DNA from: Desulfomarina profundi
GTDB lineage: Bacteria; Desulfobacterota; Desulfobulbia; Desulfobulbales; Desulfocapsaceae
Direction: 5' to 3'
Length of the DNA stretch: 64,000 bases
NCBI RefSeq assembly: GCF_019703855.1
Contig: NZ_AP024086.1
Location: 930,001-994,000, forward strand
Below the pieces are notes generated by a model. That model worked only from the letters and a program-made list of their open reading frames with translations. It was not told where the DNA came from and did no database searches. The number at the start of each line of letters is the position of its first letter. Within the stretch, counting starts at the first letter, position 1. The translations under genes were made by a program, and so were the position numbers. Shown piece after piece: positions 47,075 to 58,122 of this stretch.

Positions 47075-48145
47075 ATGTCTCAGTTTAAAGCTAATTGCCT
47101 CCCCCTGTTAATTGGCAGTCTGCCGTCAAATGATCATCGCCAGTCTGTTGAGTTGATTTTTGAATACACACCACAATTGCCCCTGTGGCCCCAGCTTCCG
47201 TTTTTTAAGGAAGAGGGGATGATTCTCCAGTATATTCCAGGTCTCCCAGGAATTGCAGAAAAAAATAATAAGGTCTACGTTGATGCAGCGAGTGAAGGAT
47301 TCGAAGCAGAGCTTCTTGCCTTTTACGAAGAGTATCTTCTGGTCTCGGAGGGTGCAGCGGATATTAATGAATCACGATTTATTCTGTCTGAGCAGAGTGC
47401 CGGCGGGTTTTATGAATTTCTTGAAATGGCATCACGGAAAAAGGATAGTTTTTTCTCCCTGAAAGGGCAGACTACAGGTCCTGTGACTTTCTGTACAGGG
47501 CTGGTGGACCAGGATGACCGGGCCATTTTTTATGATGACCAGTTGCGGGATGCCGCGGTAAAGCATCTTGCCCTGAAAGCCCGGTGGCAGGTGGCAAAAA
47601 TGGCTGAATTCTGTGAGAGGCCGATCATGTTTTTTGATGAACCTGGTCTTGCTGGTCTCGGGTCTTCAGCTTTTATTACCATCAGTGACGAGGATATAGT
47701 CACCTCTCTTTCTGAGGTGTTTGAGGCTGTGCGGGCTGAAAATGGTCTGACCGGAGTTCATGTCTGTGCCAATACGGAATGGTCTGTGATTTTTGATTCG
47801 AGAGTGGATATTCTCAGTTTTGATGCCTATTCCTATTTTGACAAACTGATTCTGTATGGGGATCATTTAAAAACTTTTTTTGCCGGAGGAGGTATTCTCG
47901 CTTCAGGCATTGTTCCGACTAACCCGGAGTATATTGACATTGAGTCCGTGGATGCGTTGGTGGAGAAATGGTACAAACAGGTGGATCAACTGGTTTCCCT
48001 GGGAATTGACAGGGAAATGATTGTGGCGCAGACTCTTATTACACCCAGTTGCGGAATGGGTACTGTATCTGTGGAACAGGCGAAGCGGGTCCTTGAGCTG
48101 AACCGGGCGGTTTCTGAAAAAATCAGGCAGGATTTTTCGTTATAA
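47075..48145 (+). CDS. Core-MetE-like methyltransferase
   Basis: The protein has 356 residues and matches only the C-terminal catalytic barrel of cobalamin-independent methionine synthase. Zinc-ligand candidates are HVC in GVHVCANTEWSVI and the Cys in LITPSCGMGTVSVEQAKRVL. It opens CLPLLIGSLPSNDHRQSVEL. Short core-MetE proteins in anaerobes are thought to take methyl groups from a methylated corrinoid protein, not from methyl-THF polyglutamate. Proximity to the MetVF locus and cooC fits that. Its 3' end overlaps the converging GIY-YIG gene by 23 bp. Confidence 0.8.
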   Translation: MSQFKANCLPLLIGSLPSNDHRQSVELIFEYTPQLPLWPQLPFFKEEGMILQYIPGLPGIAEKNNKVYVDAASEGFEAELLAFYEEYLLVSEGAADINESRFILSEQSAGGFYEFLEMASRKKDSFFSLKGQTTGPVTFCTGLVDQDDRAIFYDDQLRDAAVKHLALKARWQVAKMAEFCERPIMFFDEPGLAGLGSSAFITISDEDIVTSLSEVFEAVRAENGLTGVHVCANTEWSVIFDSRVDILSFDAYSYFDKLILYGDHLKTFFAGGGILASGIVPTNPEYIDIESVDALVEKWYKQVDQLVSLGIDREMIVAQTLITPSCGMGTVSVEQAKRVLELNRAVSEKIRQDFSL

Positions 48146-48401
48146 GCTTTTTTTTATCGATCCTGTCAAGTTGCTTGATTTGAAATTCTCTTGCCGCGGC
48201 TGCGGAACGGGAGGGGGCGTTTTCCTGATACACGAGTTTGACCGGTCGTCTGGATTTTGTATACTTTGATCCTGTGGTGGATGAGTTGTGTTCCCGTACT
48301 CTTCTGTCGATATCAGTTGTAATCCCTGTATAGAGTGTGTTGTCACAACACTGCAGGATATAGACAAACCAGGAGCTTTCGGGTTTTGCCGTTGATACCA
48401 T
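48123..48401 (-). CDS. GIY-YIG nuclease family protein
   Basis: The protein has 92 residues with the GIY-YIG fold signature: WFVYILQCCDNTLYTGITTD (residues 11-30), then RRVREHN, and a conserved Glu later in RSAAAAREFQIKQLDR. It resembles the small UPF0213 group, whose cellular role is unclear. It converges on the MetE-like gene. Confidence 0.85.
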   Translation of the reverse strand: MVSTAKPESSWFVYILQCCDNTLYTGITTDIDRRVREHNSSTTGSKYTKSRRPVKLVYQENAPSRSAAAAREFQIKQLDRIDKKKLITKNPA

Positions 48402-48586
48402 TGCAAAAATGATATGTAAATGTTAAAGAATCGATTTTGCACAAGGAATTATTCGTAACAGGTTGCTGATACGATAATTGATACAACGAAGTTGCTTGCC
48501 CTGTGACCAGTTACGTTTTTCAAGGGGAAAATATACCCGATTACAAGAAAAATGCATTTTAAAATATTTATTAAAGACAGTTGTTT

Positions 48587-49368
48587 ATGAGTTCTGCCAA
48601 CAGTAGTGACGAATTTGAGAAACAGGGATTGACGGAGCACTTGCGTGAATTGCGCAGCTGTCTGATAGTATCATTTATTGCCGTGTTCGTCGGTTTTTGC
48701 CTTTCCTATACAGTAATAAGGCCCATCGGCAGCTGGTTTTTTAAACCCCTTACATCGGTTTTACCTGAAGGAACCTCACTTATTTTCACATCGTACCAGG
48801 AAGGGTTTTTTTTTATCTAAAATTGGCACTGGTCTGTGGAATTCTTCTCGCTTCTCCTGTTGTTTTTTCACAGGTCTGGCGTTTTGTAGCACCGGGACTG
48901 TTCAAACATGAAAAGCGGATTCTGCTCCCTTTTTCCTTTCTTTCCACGTTCTGTTTTGTCGGAGGGGCCGCTTTTGGATATTTTGTTGTTTTCCCACCTG
49001 CTTTTCGTTTTCTTGTAGGGTATAATAATGAATTCCTCACATCCCTGCCTTCGGTAAGTGAATATTTTACCCTGGCGGTTCGTTTGCTCCTTGCTTTTGG
49101 AGTGATATTTGAGATGCCGATTTTCATGGTTTTTCTCTCCAAGGCAGGCATTGTGAATGTCGCTTTTTTGAACAGAAACAGGAAATATGCAATTTTAATA
49201 AATTTTATTATTGCAGCCATACTGACCCCGACTCCGGATATCGTTAATCAGTTTATGATGGGTGTGCCCCTGATGATTTTATATGAAATCAGCGTATTGG
49301 CAGTCTGGTTGTTTGGGAAGAAGAGTTTTGGCGGTTTCGGAGATAGTGCTGAAATCGATAAATCCTGA
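48587..49368 (+). CDS. tatC: TatC twin-arginine translocase subunit (one apparent base deletion)
   Basis: Six-helix core of the Tat exporter for folded, often cofactor-bearing proteins. The ATG at 48587 leads into LTEHLRELRSCLIVSFIAVF. The frame stops after QEGFFF because the T run 48806-48814 has nine Ts; ten give FFFYLKLALVCGILLASP, the conserved second region, and 260 residues in all, the normal length. Later motifs are VWRFVAPGLFKHEKR and FGVIFEMPIFMVFLSKAGIV. tatA is not in the window. Confidence 0.93.
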
Positions 49369-49478
49369 CATGGTAATGGCGGGTAAGGCTTGGTCGGATC
49401 AGAATGTTCAGTCTGCCTTTTGAGTGTTTATCGTCACATCATTGAACAGTGAGTATACATTGATTATGGAGGTGTTTC

Positions 49479-50750
49479 ATGGGTATCAATACAGATTTTG
49501 AAAAGCTGATTGAAATCGGCAGGCCGCCGAATATTAAGAAACTTTTTCCATATTCCCAGGCCTTGATTGTGAGCGGGAAGGTTATTGACCGGGCCCTGTC
49601 GGTCAAGGGAAAAGCAATGACAATTGCCGCCAATGGGCGTAATTCCTTTGTCATTCGTGGGGCGCTTCTAGCGGCGCAACGTGCAGATGCCGCGATCATT
49701 GTGGAAATTGCCAAATCAGAATCCACCTATTGCCCTGTCAATTTTTATAACCTTGCTCTCTACGTGGACAGTATCTGCAATGAGCTTGGTATTACTATCC
49801 CCGTAGCCATCCATGCGGATCACTACGGAATTAAAAGTGAAGATGACATCAGTTTTGCGAGAATGGAGATTCCTTCAATGTTTGACGCGGGAGTTACCTC
49901 CATTGCCGTTGATGCCTCTCATATGACTGATGATAAAAATCTGCTGGCAAATATAGAACTTAACAGCTGCATACCTAACTGGGCGGGACTCGAGACCGAG
50001 GTAGGAGAGATCAAGGGAAACCAAGGGCTTTCCACGGTGGATGACGCCTCCTTTCTGATACAGGGGTTGAATGCCCATGATATTTTTCCGGACTGGATTG
50101 CCCTGAACAACGGTTCTTCTCATGGTCTTGAGGCCAGTGGCCAGGGAATCCAGGTGGATCTTACCGCAGAAATACATAAAGCGTTGGAACCCTATGGTGT
50201 GAATGGCGCTCAGCATGGAACTTCAGGTAACAATTCCGATAGGTTGCGGGAAATAGCGTCAAAAACACGAACAACCAAAGCCAATGTCGCCACCGCTCTG
50301 CAGATGGTTTCCTGGGGCGTTGAAGTGAATGATTACGGCAATGCCCAGCTGGACGGAAATGGTGATTTTATTAAGGTACAAGGGCAGGGTGTCAGTGCTG
50401 AAATATGGGAGCGGATGAGGCGGTATGCCGAAGAACATGGAATCAAGGGAGGGAACTATAAAAAATTGAACCTGCCCTTTGAGATTTTTCTCTGTGCCCA
50501 GGAGGAGAAGGTTCGCAAGCGTATGGTGAAGGGTGTCGAAGAGTTTGTCTACCATCTGCTGGTGGATGTTTTTAATGCGCAAGGTACAGCCACGCTTGCC
50601 AAAGAGGCGATTTTGAAGGTCGGTTCCCATGAGATGGGAGTAAAAGCGAAAAAAATTGAGGACTCCGATAACTGGACCCGGGAAAAGATTATTGAAAGGG
50701 CAAAAACACTGGATGTCGACAAAGGGCCGGAAGGCGATTTTGATGACTGA
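49479..50750 (+). CDS. Class II fructose-bisphosphate aldolase family protein
   Basis: The protein has 423 residues. The zinc-binding AIHADHYG motif is near residue 114 and later residues (ASHMTDDKNLLANIE and WIALNNGSSHGLE) fit class II aldolases. It would interconvert fructose 1,6-bisphosphate and triose phosphates. It is longer than E. coli FbaA (about 360), with an extended C-terminus (VYHLLVDVFNAQGTATLAKE). TATGGAGGTG precedes the ATG. Confidence 0.85.
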   Translation: MGINTDFEKLIEIGRPPNIKKLFPYSQALIVSGKVIDRALSVKGKAMTIAANGRNSFVIRGALLAAQRADAAIIVEIAKSESTYCPVNFYNLALYVDSICNELGITIPVAIHADHYGIKSEDDISFARMEIPSMFDAGVTSIAVDASHMTDDKNLLANIELNSCIPNWAGLETEVGEIKGNQGLSTVDDASFLIQGLNAHDIFPDWIALNNGSSHGLEASGQGIQVDLTAEIHKALEPYGVNGAQHGTSGNNSDRLREIASKTRTTKANVATALQMVSWGVEVNDYGNAQLDGNGDFIKVQGQGVSAEIWERMRRYAEEHGIKGGNYKKLNLPFEIFLCAQEEKVRKRMVKGVEEFVYHLLVDVFNAQGTATLAKEAILKVGSHEMGVKAKKIEDSDNWTREKIIERAKTLDVDKGPEGDFDD

Positions 50751-50825
50751 TCTCAGTCATTGCCAGTCCGCAATGAGAAGGTTGAGTTTCGTATGTAATC
50801 AGAAAACAATTATGGATTGAAGAGA

Positions 50826-51839
50826 ATGAAGAAAATTATGATAACCGGTGCGGCCGGTTTTATCGGGACAGCACTTTCCCGTAAATTGATTGAAGGTGGT
50901 GCTGAGGTAGTTGGACTTGATAATCTTAACGATTATTATGACCCGCAACTGAAACGGGATCGTATGGCTGCCCTGGTGGGTGGAAGTGACGCTTTTACCC
51001 ATGTGAATATGGAACTCGCAGACAGAAACGCGGTTGAAAAACTGTTCAGCGATCATCAGTTTGATGCTGTAGTTAATCTGGCGGCCCAGGCAGGTGTCCG
51101 TTATTCTCTCATCAATCCTCATTCTTATGTGGATACCAATATTGTCGGCTTTGTCAATGTCCTTGAGGGATGCCGGCATAGCGGAGTGAAGCATTTTGTC
51201 TATGCCTCTTCCAGTTCCGTATACGGCGCCAATACCAGGATGCCTTTTTCGGTGCATGATAATGTCGATCATCCGGTATCCCTGTATGCCGCCAGCAAAA
51301 AATCAAATGAACTCATGGCCCATACCTACAGCCATCTTTTTGAACTGCCGACCACGGGATTGAGGTTTTTTACCGTTTACGGCCCCTGGGGGCGACCGGA
51401 TATGGCTCTGTTTCTTTTTACAAAGGCCATTCTCGAAGACAGGCCGATTGACGTATTTAATCACGGCAATATGGAGCGGGATTTTACGTATATTGATGAT
51501 ATTGTAGAGGGAGTCTACCGGGTGATTCATAAAATCCCCAGCAGTGATCCTGATTGGAACGGAGACAATCCGGATCCGGCCAGTTCATACTGTCCTTACC
51601 GGGTTTATAATATCGGCAATAACAACAAGGAAAAACTGCTTCGTTATATTGAGGTGCTGGAGGAATGTCTTGGTAAAAAGGCGGAGAAGAATTTTATGGA
51701 TATGCAACCGGGTGATGTACCGGCCACTTATGCAAATGTGGATGATCTTGTCGCCGATTTTGATTATAAACCGGCGACTACACTGGAATATGGTATTAGG
51801 AAATTTGTAGACTGGTACAAAGAGTATTATAACATCTGA
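50826..51839 (+). CDS. NAD-dependent epimerase, UDP-glucuronate 4-epimerase type
   Basis: Short-chain dehydrogenase-type sugar nucleotide epimerase of 337 residues. Rossmann loop [20 protein letters not shown], the line [17 protein letters not shown] typical of UDP-glucuronate epimerases, catalytic Ser/Tyr/Lys in [10 protein letters not shown] and [10 protein letters not shown], and [20 protein letters not shown]. It supplies galacturonate for surface polysaccharide. A terminator follows at 51863. The TTG at 50817 is an alternative start. Confidence 0.9.
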   Translation: MKKIMITGAAGFIGTALSRKLIEGGAEVVGLDNLNDYYDPQLKRDRMAALVGGSDAFTHVNMELADRNAVEKLFSDHQFDAVVNLAAQAGVRYSLINPHSYVDTNIVGFVNVLEGCRHSGVKHFVYASSSSVYGANTRMPFSVHDNVDHPVSLYAASKKSNELMAHTYSHLFELPTTGLRFFTVYGPWGRPDMALFLFTKAILEDRPIDVFNHGNMERDFTYIDDIVEGVYRVIHKIPSSDPDWNGDNPDPASSYCPYRVYNIGNNNKEKLLRYIEVLEECLGKKAEKNFMDMQPGDVPATYANVDDLVADFDYKPATTLEYGIRKFVDWYKEYYNI

Positions 51840-51862
51840 TACATCCTTTCTCGGATGTTTGC

Positions 51863-51906
51863 AACAAGGCCTGCTCTGTCATCTGACGGGTCGGGCCTTG
51901 TTTTTC
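51863..51906 (+). terminator. Rho-independent terminator after the epimerase gene
   Basis: The stem AACAAGGCC / GGCCTTGTT (outer arms at 51863-51871 and 51894-51902), with further pairing inside, runs into a T-tract (TTTTT from 51901). It lies between convergent genes, the epimerase and dxs. Confidence 0.8.
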
Positions 51907-51985
51907 CTGATTCCTTAAGAAACTCGGCCTGATAAAGCAGGCACATCTCCAGTCTGGCTGAATTTGCCGGGTGATCAGATATATT

Positions 51986-53890
51986 TCAATTCCGGTTCAT
52001 CAGCTTGATGGCGGCACGGATAATTGAAGGTGGATCTATTCTGCTGTTTTTCCAGAGTGTTTTCTGGGGACCGTGTTCAACAAAGAAATCAGGATGACCA
52101 AGGTTACAGGTCCTGATTCCATAAAGGCCTTTGCGGCTTAACAGTTCAAGAACCGCACTGCCGAATCCTCCCTGGCGGGCATTGTCTTCAATGGTGACCA
52201 CTCTCCCGCATTTATCAGCCCAGCTGCAGATCAGTGCCTCATCAAGGGGTTTGAGAAACCTCGGGTTGATTACAGCAGCACTGATGCCGACTTTTTTAAG
52301 TCCTTCGGCCGCCTCCAGGGCTGGATATACCCTGTTTCCGATGGGGAGAAGGAGCAGGTCCTCTCCCTCGAGCAGCAATTCGCCACGGCCTGTTTCAAGT
52401 TTCTGGAGATGTTTTGAGAGATTTACATTCTGTCCTCCACCCCTGGGGTACCTGACTGCGGCAGGTCCATTGTGCTGGGTAGCGGTGAAGAGCATATGTC
52501 GCAGCTCCTCCTCATCCTTTGGTGCCATAATCACTAAATTGGGAATATAACGCAGAAAGGAGAAATCAAAAACCCCATGGTGACTGGGGCCGTCATCTCC
52601 AACCACACCGCCCCGGTCAATGGCCAGGGTTACGGGCAGGTTGGGCAGGCAGATATCATGGATGATCTGATCCACCGCCCGTTGGAAAAAAGATGAGTAG
52701 ATGGCGACCACCGGCTTTATTCCCTCGGTGGCGAGTCCTGCTGCAAAGGTGACCGCGTGCTGCTCCGAAATACCCACATCAAAGAGCCGGTCCGGAAATT
52801 TTTTTGCAAACGTTGTCAGGCCTGTTCCGGATACCATGGCCGCGGAGATGGCAACTATCTTTTCATCTTTTTCCGCGAGTCTGACCATTGTATCACCGAA
52901 GACCTGGGTGTATGTCACCGGTCCATCCTTGGTCTTGTGCGGTTTGCCACTGGAAATATCAAATGGTCCCAGTCCATGGAAGATATCCGGGTTTTTCTCG
53001 GCCGGTTCATATCCTTTACCTTTTTGGGTAAGAACATGGATAAGGACCGGACCCTGGGCGTTGTCCCGGACTGTTTCCAGTGTTTCCTTGAGATCAGCGA
53101 TGTTGTGACCGTCAATGGGGCCGATATAATCAAATTTAAACGCCTCGAAAAGCATACCCGGTGTAAAGAAACTCTTAAAGCTTTCCTCACTTTTTCGGAG
53201 GATATTCAGGATATTTTCCCCAACATCGGAGATCTGCAGTTTTTCCACCAGATGGTCTTTGACCCGGCGCATGGTTTTTCCACTCAGTTTACGGCTGAGA
53301 AAACTGGAAAGTGCACCCACGTTTGGGGAAATGGACATTTCGTTATCATTGAGAATAACGATGAGATCCTTGTCCAGGTGGCCGGCCTGGTTGAGTCCCT
53401 CAAAGGCTATACCGGCAGTCATGGAGCCGTCACCGATAACGGCAATAGCCCGGTTACTGCTGTTCTTATAGTGCTTGGCAAGGGTTATTCCCAGCGCTGC
53501 CGAAATGGAGGTGGAACTGTGCCCTGTTTCAAAAGCGTCATATTCGCTTTCCTTGAATTTTGGAAAACCGCTGATACCCTTATATTGCCTGAGAGTAGAA
53601 AAAATTTCCCGCCTGCCGGTAATAATCTTGTGAGCATAGGATTGGTGGCCCACATCCCAGATCAGTTTATCGTTGGGTGTGTCAAAAACGGAATGCAGGG
53701 CCAGCGTCAGTTCGACGACACCGAGACTTGGCGCCAGGTGGCCTCCGTTTCTGGAAACGGTTTTTACGATAATTTCCCTGATTTCCCCCGCCAGTCTATT
53801 CAGTTCGTCAAGGGACAGGGATCGTATATCCGCCGGTGAATTGATAGTGTCCAGAAGGGGTGCCGGGTATGATTGTGGTGATAATAGCAT
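51986..53890 (-). CDS. dxs: 1-deoxy-D-xylulose-5-phosphate synthase
   Basis: First enzyme of the MEP isoprenoid pathway; thiamine-diphosphate dependent. It has 634 residues, the normal length. The ThDP motif is [20 protein letters not shown] and the transketolase signature is [20 protein letters not shown]. It is the last gene of xseB-ispA-dxs, 17 bp after ispA. Confidence 0.97.
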   Translation of the reverse strand: MLLSPQSYPAPLLDTINSPADIRSLSLDELNRLAGEIREIIVKTVSRNGGHLAPSLGVVELTLALHSVFDTPNDKLIWDVGHQSYAHKIITGRREIFSTLRQYKGISGFPKFKESEYDAFETGHSSTSISAALGITLAKHYKNSSNRAIAVIGDGSMTAGIAFEGLNQAGHLDKDLIVILNDNEMSISPNVGALSSFLSRKLSGKTMRRVKDHLVEKLQISDVGENILNILRKSEESFKSFFTPGMLFEAFKFDYIGPIDGHNIADLKETLETVRDNAQGPVLIHVLTQKGKGYEPAEKNPDIFHGLGPFDISSGKPHKTKDGPVTYTQVFGDTMVRLAEKDEKIVAISAAMVSGTGLTTFAKKFPDRLFDVGISEQHAVTFAAGLATEGIKPVVAIYSSFFQRAVDQIIHDICLPNLPVTLAIDRGGVVGDDGPSHHGVFDFSFLRYIPNLVIMAPKDEEELRHMLFTATQHNGPAAVRYPRGGGQNVNLSKHLQKLETGRGELLLEGEDLLLLPIGNRVYPALEAAEGLKKVGISAAVINPRFLKPLDEALICSWADKCGRVVTIEDNARQGGFGSAVLELLSRKGLYGIRTCNLGHPDFFVEHGPQKTLWKNSRIDPPSIIRAAIKLMNRN

Positions 53891-53907
53891 GGCAATTCAA
53901 TATGGTC

Positions 53908-54815
53908 TCAGTGACTTCTTGTGTAGATATAGTTTGCCAGTTCCCGTAACGGGTCGGCCTTATGGTCAAAATTCTCCAGTGAGGCGAGTGCTTCCTGCAC
54001 GGCTTCCCGGGCTTTTTCCCGACTCTTGTCAATACCGAAAAAGGAAGGATAGGTTGCCTTCCCACGGTCGTCATCACTTCCAGCAGCTTTTCCAAGCTGT
54101 TCAGTCGTAGCTGTGGCATTGAGCAGATCGTCAACGATCTGAAAAGCCAGTCCTATTTTGTCTCCATAAAGTGTGAGTCTTTCGATCTCTTCCCCTGATG
54201 CACCACCTCCGACAGCTCCGGCATGTACAGAGCAGGTGATAAGTGCTCCTGTCTTATTCTTATGGATAGCTCTCAGGGTTGCAAAAGGAAACTCGGTATT
54301 CTCGTTTGCTATATCAAGAGCCTGGCCTCCAACCATGCCCATCGGGCCGGCCCCCTCGCAATAATATTAATAATGGTAATTCTTTTGTTCGCAGAAATCC
54401 GGGTTGTCTCCTGGCCACTGAGTAGATCAAAAGCCCATGTCAACAGGCTGTCACCGGCGAGAATGGCTCCGGCTTCTCCGAAAATCGTGTGATTGGTGGG
54501 TTTTCCCCGCCTGAGTTTATCATCGTCCATGGCCGGAAGATCGTCATGGATAAGTGAATATGTATGGATACATTCCAGGGCGCAGGCGACGGGGAGAATA
54601 TCTTTTTCAATTTCAGGGTTGTCATTTACTGCCCCGGCAGCGGCAAGGCAGAGAATGGGTCTGATTCGTTTCCCTCCGGCAAAAAGAGAATAGCGCATGG
54701 CATTGATATGGTCTCTGAACGGTTCTGTCGCCTGGAGCATGAACCTGTTCAGCCCATTCTCCACCAGCTGCTTTTTTTCACTCAGATATTGTTTTATTTC
54801 CACGTTCCGTTCCAT
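53908..54815 (-). CDS. ispA: Farnesyl/geranyl diphosphate synthase (one apparent base deletion)
   Basis: Chain-elongating prenyl diphosphate synthase. The first Asp-rich motif is in [20 protein letters not shown] and the second in FQIVDDLLN. The frame is lost at the five-base run 54351-54355; one more base joins NIIARG to [18 protein letters not shown], giving 302 residues. I choose the ATG at 54815 (MERNVEIKQ), which overlaps the end of xseB by 38 bp. Confidence 0.93.
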
Positions 54816-55026
54816 CAAAGGGAATTGCTTCGAGTTTGCCGTCTTTTTCCAGAAGGAGTTCAATTTTTGCTCTGGCCTTTGTCAGCTGTTCACTGCAATA
54901 ATCAGCCAGTTTAATCCCTTCATTAAATTTTTTCAAACTGGCATCAAGGCTTAATTCGCTGTCTTCAAGCTCGTCGGTTATCTGTTCAAGCCTTGCAAGG
55001 GCCGTTTCAAATGTTTTCTTTGCCAT
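54778..55026 (-). CDS. xseB: Exodeoxyribonuclease VII small subunit
   Basis: The protein has 82 residues, the usual size. It begins [20 protein letters not shown] and continues [20 protein letters not shown], the typical two-helix pattern. It would pair with the large subunit XseA, which is not in the window. It overlaps ispA; xseB-ispA-dxs is a very common order. Confidence 0.93.
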   Translation of the reverse strand: MAKKTFETALARLEQITDELEDSELSLDASLKKFNEGIKLADYCSEQLTKARAKIELLLEKDGKLEAIPFDGTERGNKTISE

Positions 55027-55218
55027 AACTGCTGTCGTCCAAAAAAAAGAGAGTTGAATCGGTTCTGTTTTCCGGCTAGAACTACCCGGGAAACAATGGG
55101 CGTAATCCGCAGGATTATGAAATATAACAGATAGTGGACGAATCGTACACGGAATAAAAAACCACTTTTAATTTGCCCTGTGATAAACAGGACGGTTGAT
55201 CTTTTGTGGTAGTCATAA

Positions 55219-56133
55219 ATGATAAAGCATATTGAACAGTTTACCCGGTGGCTGGCCACGGAAAAAGGATACTCACCTCATACGGTTTCCGGATACAGTC
55301 GGGATCTGCGCGAATTTGCCGCCCACTGCGGTGAAGAGACAAAGGTGAAATCGGTTACGGATACAGATATCCGTTCATTTGTGGTCAGCCTTCACGGTCG
55401 AAACAGCAGTGCTACCGTGGCCCGAAAACTCTCGGCCCTCCGTACATTTTTCAGATTTTTACTGCGTCGTAAAAGTATAAAAGATAATCCTCTGGCGGGA
55501 GTTGCCGGACCGAGGAGCGGAAAATCCATTCCGGTTTTTCTCACGGTAGACGAAACCTTTGCATTGCTTGAAGCACCTGATTCAGGGGATAAATATATGG
55601 AGCGGGATCGGGCCATGCTCGAATTGCTTTATTCGGCAGGAATAAGGGTTTCGGAGCTTGTTTCCAGGGACTTTGATGACCTTGATTTCGATGCCGGAGT
55701 GCTTAGGGTGAGGGGCAAAGGGAACCGGGAACGGCTGGTGCCTGTGGGAAGACCCGCTCTTGAGGCAATTCGTTTCTGGCTGCCCCGGAGGTTGCAGCTT
55801 CTGGAAGCCCGGGTAAAGCGGGGAAGGGAAGTCGATAGAAAGGCCATGTTTCTCAGTGGTCGCGGAGGTCGTCTGACCGCCCGCAGTGTGGAAAGAATCG
55901 TGAAAAAATATGGGGAAAAGGCGGGAATCAACCAGATTGTCACTCCCCATGCTCTGCGGCATTCTTTTGCCACACATCTGCTGGAAATGGGGGCTGATCT
56001 GCGCTCTGTCCAGGAGTTGCTGGGGCACGCAAGTCTATCTACAACCCAGAGATATACACATTTGACACTGGATTATCTCTCGGATGTGTATGATAAGGCT
56101 CACCCGCTATCTGGGGGAGAGAATAAGCAATAG
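55219..56133 (+). CDS. xerC: Tyrosine recombinase XerC
   Basis: The protein has 304 residues: an N-terminal SAM-like DNA-binding domain (FTRWLATEKGYSPHTVSGYS) and a catalytic domain with the R-H-R-H-Y set: Arg in LYSAGIRVSELVSRDFDDLD, HALRHSFATHLLEMGADLRS, LLGHASLSTTQRYTHL. It resolves chromosome dimers at dif with XerD. It precedes hslV by 61 bp; xerC-hslV-hslU is a frequent cluster. Confidence 0.94.
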   Translation: MIKHIEQFTRWLATEKGYSPHTVSGYSRDLREFAAHCGEETKVKSVTDTDIRSFVVSLHGRNSSATVARKLSALRTFFRFLLRRKSIKDNPLAGVAGPRSGKSIPVFLTVDETFALLEAPDSGDKYMERDRAMLELLYSAGIRVSELVSRDFDDLDFDAGVLRVRGKGNRERLVPVGRPALEAIRFWLPRRLQLLEARVKRGREVDRKAMFLSGRGGRLTARSVERIVKKYGEKAGINQIVTPHALRHSFATHLLEMGADLRSVQELLGHASLSTTQRYTHLTLDYLSDVYDKAHPLSGGENKQ

Positions 56134-56194
56134 CCCGGGTCCGGATAGTTGAAAAAACAGTCATAAAATAATAACAGACAATTTTGAGAGCATT

Positions 56195-56725
56195 ATGAAA
56201 ATACGATCAACTACCATTCTGGCAGTGCGCCATAAAGGTGAAGTAGCCCTGGCCGGAGACGGCCAGGTCTCTTTGGGAAACACGGTGATGAAGCACCATG
56301 CCAGAAAGGTAAGGCGGCTTTATCAGGATCGGGTTATTACCGGATTTGCCGGAGCTACTGCAGATGCGTTCACCCTGTATGACAAACTGGAGCAGAAACT
56401 GGAGCAGTATAACGGCAATCTCCTGCGTTCCTCCGTCGAACTGGCCAAGGAATGGCGGACAGATAAGTATCTCCGCAGGCTTGAAGCGATGCTGATCGCA
56501 GTGGATAAGGACCATTCTCTTCTCCTTTCCGGTACTGGGGATGTTATTGAGGCCGATCAGGGCGTACTTGCCATTGGTTCAGGAGGACCATATGCCCAGG
56601 CAGCGGCCCTTGCCCTGGTGGAGCACAGCGAACTTGATGCGGAGGCCATCTGCAGGGCAGCCATGGAGATTGCCGGAAATATCTGTGTTTTTACTAATAA
56701 TTCCATAGTAGTTGAAAAGATATGA
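56195..56725 (+). CDS. hslV: HslV proteasome-like peptidase
   Basis: The protein has 176 residues. A short leader MKIRS precedes the TT of [20 protein letters not shown], the first Thr being the expected nucleophile after processing. [20 protein letters not shown] and [20 protein letters not shown] are typical. It is the peptidase ring of HslUV and its stop overlaps the hslU ATG by 4 bp. Confidence 0.96.
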   Translation: MKIRSTTILAVRHKGEVALAGDGQVSLGNTVMKHHARKVRRLYQDRVITGFAGATADAFTLYDKLEQKLEQYNGNLLRSSVELAKEWRTDKYLRRLEAMLIAVDKDHSLLLSGTGDVIEADQGVLAIGSGGPYAQAAALALVEHSELDAEAICRAAMEIAGNICVFTNNSIVVEKI

Positions 56726-58122
56726 AACATAATCAGTCGTTTACCCCAAAAGAGACATTAGCTGAACTTGATAAATATATTGTTGGACAGGGAAGGGCCA
56801 AGCGGTCTGTGGCCATAGCCTTGAGAAACAGATGGCGGAGAAGGCAGGTGCCTTCGCCGCTGCGGGAAGAAATTGCCCCTAAAAATATTATAATGATTGG
56901 TCCCACCGGGGTTGGTAAAACTGAAATAGCCAGAAGACTTGCCACCCTTGCCCAGTCACCGTTTATCAAGGTAGAAGCTTCAAAGTTCACGGAAGTGGGC
57001 TACGTGGGCAGGGATGTTGAATCGATGATTCGGGATCTCGTTGATCTTGCAGTGAATATGGTCAAAGAAGAGGAGAAGAATCGGCTGGAAGGGGTGGCGG
57101 CCGCCAATGCCGAAGATCATATTCTGGACATCCTTCTTCCTCCCGGTCCCGTTTCTTCAGCTTCCGGGGGTGGTGTACCGCTTGGGGTTGATCATTCCGA
57201 CCTGCCGATTCCAGCAGGTTCACAGGGTGAAAACTCGACCAGGGAAAAGTTCAGGAAAATGCTGCGGGAAGGCAAACTTGATGATCGGGAACTGGAAATT
57301 TCGGTCAGTGAGTCGAAGTCCATGCCCATGGTGGAGATTCTCACAACTTCGGGGATGGAGGACATGCAATCCAATTTGCAGGATGCCTTCAGTAAAATTT
57401 TTCCGCGCAAGAAAAAAAGCAGAAAAATGAAAGTCCCTGAAGCTCTTGAGGCAGCCACCAAAGAGGAGATGGAAAAACTGGTGGATATGGACCAGGTGAT
57501 TAAGGAGGCCCTCAGAAGAACCGAACAGTCAGGTATAGTTTTTCTTGATGAAATCGACAAGATCGCGTCCAGAAACGGGGCCTCGGCAGGGCAGGGACCT
57601 GAAGTCTCCCGGGAGGGTGTGCAGCGGGATCTGTTGCCCATAGTGGAAGGGGCGACTGTCTCCACCAAGCACGGCATGATAAAGACAGATCATATCCTTT
57701 TTATTGCAAGTGGGGCTTTTCATCTCTGCAAACCGTCCGATCTTATTCCTGAGCTGCAGGGGAGGTTCCCCATCCGGGTTGAACTCGATTCCCTAGGAAA
57801 AGAAGAATTTGTAAGAATCCTCACCGAGCCGGAAAATGCCCTTATAAAACAGTATATTGCTCTGATGAAAACAGAGGGTATTGAGCTTGTGTTCGAAAAA
57901 GAGGCGATTGAAGAGATTGCTGCAATTGCCGTAGAAGTCAATGAAAAAACTGAAGAAATTGGAGCAAGAAGGCTGCATACCATACTCGAAAGAGTGTTGG
58001 ACCAACTCTCTTTTGATGCCTCGGAACTGGGTGAGGTGAACTTTACCGTTACCGCAAATTATGTTAAGGAACAGCTCGCAGATATTGTCGAAGACCAGGA
58101 TCTGAGCAGATATATTCTTTAA
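56722..58122 (+). CDS. hslU: HslU ATPase subunit of HslUV protease
   Basis: The protein has 466 residues: Walker [17 protein letters not shown], the [20 protein letters not shown] opening, an intermediate domain, Walker [19 protein letters not shown] and the C-terminal sensor-2 [20 protein letters not shown]. It unfolds substrates for HslV. Its TAA (58120-58122) lies inside the left arm of a family-D repeat. Confidence 0.96.
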   Translation: MKHNQSFTPKETLAELDKYIVGQGRAKRSVAIALRNRWRRRQVPSPLREEIAPKNIIMIGPTGVGKTEIARRLATLAQSPFIKVEASKFTEVGYVGRDVESMIRDLVDLAVNMVKEEEKNRLEGVAAANAEDHILDILLPPGPVSSASGGGVPLGVDHSDLPIPAGSQGENSTREKFRKMLREGKLDDRELEISVSESKSMPMVEILTTSGMEDMQSNLQDAFSKIFPRKKKSRKMKVPEALEAATKEEMEKLVDMDQVIKEALRRTEQSGIVFLDEIDKIASRNGASAGQGPEVSREGVQRDLLPIVEGATVSTKHGMIKTDHILFIASGAFHLCKPSDLIPELQGRFPIRVELDSLGKEEFVRILTEPENALIKQYIALMKTEGIELVFEKEAIEEIAAIAVEVNEKTEEIGARRLHTILERVLDQLSFDASELGEVNFTVTANYVKEQLADIVEDQDLSRYIL

